Assembly: GCA_025355325.1 (NCBI GenBank)
Contig: JANXZX010000181.1
Span: forward strand, 1 to 37,324
Length of the DNA: 37,324 nt
DNA from: Geobacteraceae bacterium
GTDB lineage: Bacteria; Desulfobacterota; Desulfuromonadia; Geobacterales; Pseudopelobacteraceae
Direction: 5' to 3'
In this document: one piece after another, positions 36,358-37,324 of the stretch
Layout: each line of letters starts with the position of its first letter
Position numbering within the stretch: the stretch's first letter is position 1
The notes under the pieces: generated by a model
What the model saw: the letters and a program-made list of their open reading frames with translations, nothing else
Told to the model about the DNA's origin: nothing
The model's database searches: none
Position numbers and translations under genes: made by a program

Positions 36358-37324
36358 ATGTTTCTTTTTAAAAAGAAAAAAGACGTTATCGGTGTTGACA
36401 TCGGATCAAGTTCCGTTAAAGTTGTTCAGTTGAAGGACAATAAGGGAACTTTCCAGTTGCTGAATGTGGGGATTTTTCCTTTACCACCTGAGGCAATAGT
36501 TGATAACACATTAATGGATAGTTCCTCTGTTGCCACGGTTATACGAAATCTGGTTCAAAACCTTGACATCAAGTCAAAAGATGTCGTTTGCTCGATTTCG
36601 GGAAACTCGGTAATTATCAGAAAAATTATTCTTCCGACGATGCCGCAGGAAGAGCTTGAGGATCAGATTTCATGGGAGGCCGAGCAGTATATTCCATTTG
36701 ATATTAATGATGTAAATATGGATTTTCAGATATTGTCGCCTGACAGCCATGACCAAACAAAAATGAATGTGCTGCTGGTTGCAAGTAAAAAAGATATTAT
36801 CAACGATTACGTAGCGGTTTTCAGTGAAGCCGGAATGCAGCTTTCGGTTATTGACGTTGACTCATTTGCGATTCAAAACGCATTTGAAGTTAATTATGAC
36901 TATGATTCGAACGATATTATTGCGCTCGTTAATATTGGCGCAAGTATTATGAATATAAACGTTATAAAGGATGGCCTCACGCTTTTTACCAGAGACGTAC
37001 AGATGGGGGGCAACTTATATACGGAAGAGATTCAAAAGCAGGTGGGATTGAGCAGCAAAGACGCAGAAAACGGAAAGCTGCTTGTGAATGAGTCAACTGA
37101 CAAACCACTTCGGAATGTTGTCTTAAAAGTAAATGAAACTATTGCTCAGGAAATCCGGCGTTCACTTGACTTTTACAATTCGACAGCAAGTGATGATCGT
37201 ATATCGCGTGTCTTTATGAGTGGCGGTTGTTCGAAAGTGTACCACCTGATAAACGCTATTTCAGAACAGGTTGGCTTGCCGGTTGACAGACTGAACCCGT
37301 TTGCAAAACTTAAATATAATGAAA
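36358..37324 (+). CDS. pilM: Type IV pilus assembly protein PilM (5' part)
   Basis: An actin-like ATPase of the pilus alignment complex; 322 codons visible, running off the right edge. The N-terminus FLFKKKKDVIGVDIGSSSVKVVQL carries the phosphate-1 loop, IALVNIGAS the second, and MSGGCSKV the adenosine loop; the usual length is about 350. It binds the PilN cytoplasmic tail in homologues. The ATG at 36358 follows GGGA at a normal distance. PilN, O, P and Q would be expected beyond the window. Confidence 0.95.
   Translation, partial: MFLFKKKKDVIGVDIGSSSVKVVQLKDNKGTFQLLNVGIFPLPPEAIVDNTLMDSSSVATVIRNLVQNLDIKSKDVVCSISGNSVIIRKIILPTMPQEELEDQISWEAEQYIPFDINDVNMDFQILSPDSHDQTKMNVLLVASKKDIINDYVAVFSEAGMQLSVIDVDSFAIQNAFEVNYDYDSNDIIALVNIGASIMNINVIKDGLTLFTRDVQMGGNLYTEEIQKQVGLSSKDAENGKLLVNESTDKPLRNVVLKVNETIAQEIRRSLDFYNSTASDDRISRVFMSGGCSKVYHLINAISEQVGLPVDRLNPFAKLKYNE

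Overview
This window looks like the chromosome of a Geobacter-type deltaproteobacterium (Desulfobacterota, Geobacterales or a close relative). The evidence is the type IV pilus minor-pilin cluster ordered pilY1-fimU-pilV-pilW-pilX-(XRE regulator)-pilM, a stand-alone RicT/YaaT protein beside holB and tmk, a short-Q-loop cytochrome bd with its own cydDC, a candidate sigma-54 promoter in front of the pilus genes, and well-formed sigma-70 promoters. I saw no rRNA, tRNA or CRISPR array. The assignment rests on protein motifs and gene order only; no database search was possible.

Layout. Bases 1-4019 (minus strand) hold a translation/replication operon, tmk-holB-ricT-metG, with metG cut by the window edge. 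A divergent pair of consensus-like promoters separates it from the plus-strand genes rnc, an Elp3-like radical SAM gene and an M42 aminopeptidase. Bases 7140-7702 are a ccdAB toxin-antitoxin (TA) pair, followed by the purine genes guaB and guaA (7822-10923).

From about 11.1 to 19.35 kb lies an accessory island. It holds mazEF, a decayed brnT/brnA remnant, higBA, a DUF1330 protein, a cupin, two tandem AAA/STAND-type ATPase genes (the upstream one split by an in-frame amber codon), an intact brnTA, a DUF3024 protein and an iron-sulfur flavoprotein-like reductase. The island is bracketed by two related terminator-like hairpins sharing the tail TTTTTGTTGCAAT. With ccdAB, this gives four intact TA modules and one dead one within about 11 kb.

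Bases 19435-25494 are cydD-cydC-cydA-cydB: the heterodimeric ABC exporter needed for bd oxidase assembly, followed by the two oxidase subunits, suggesting microaerobic oxygen scavenging. Next comes a compact operon of a CheX-like phosphatase, a YkgJ-type Cys-cluster protein and NudC (25708-27751). A convergent DUF294-type nucleotidyltransferase and a PAS histidine kinase follow. Bases 30.7-37.3 kb hold the pilus region: a candidate sigma-54 promoter, a pilY1 gene that appears internally deleted and frameshifted, four minor pilins, a small XRE regulator and the start of pilM.

The most unusual part is the ATPase pair at 13906-17419. It is driven by a sigma-70 promoter that matches the TTGACA-17-TATAAT consensus at every position and is bracketed by 12-bp inverted operator-like repeats. 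Its first gene carries a stop codon exactly between Walker A and Walker B. I read it as a candidate regulated STAND/AAA two-gene system that may be disabled or recoded here.
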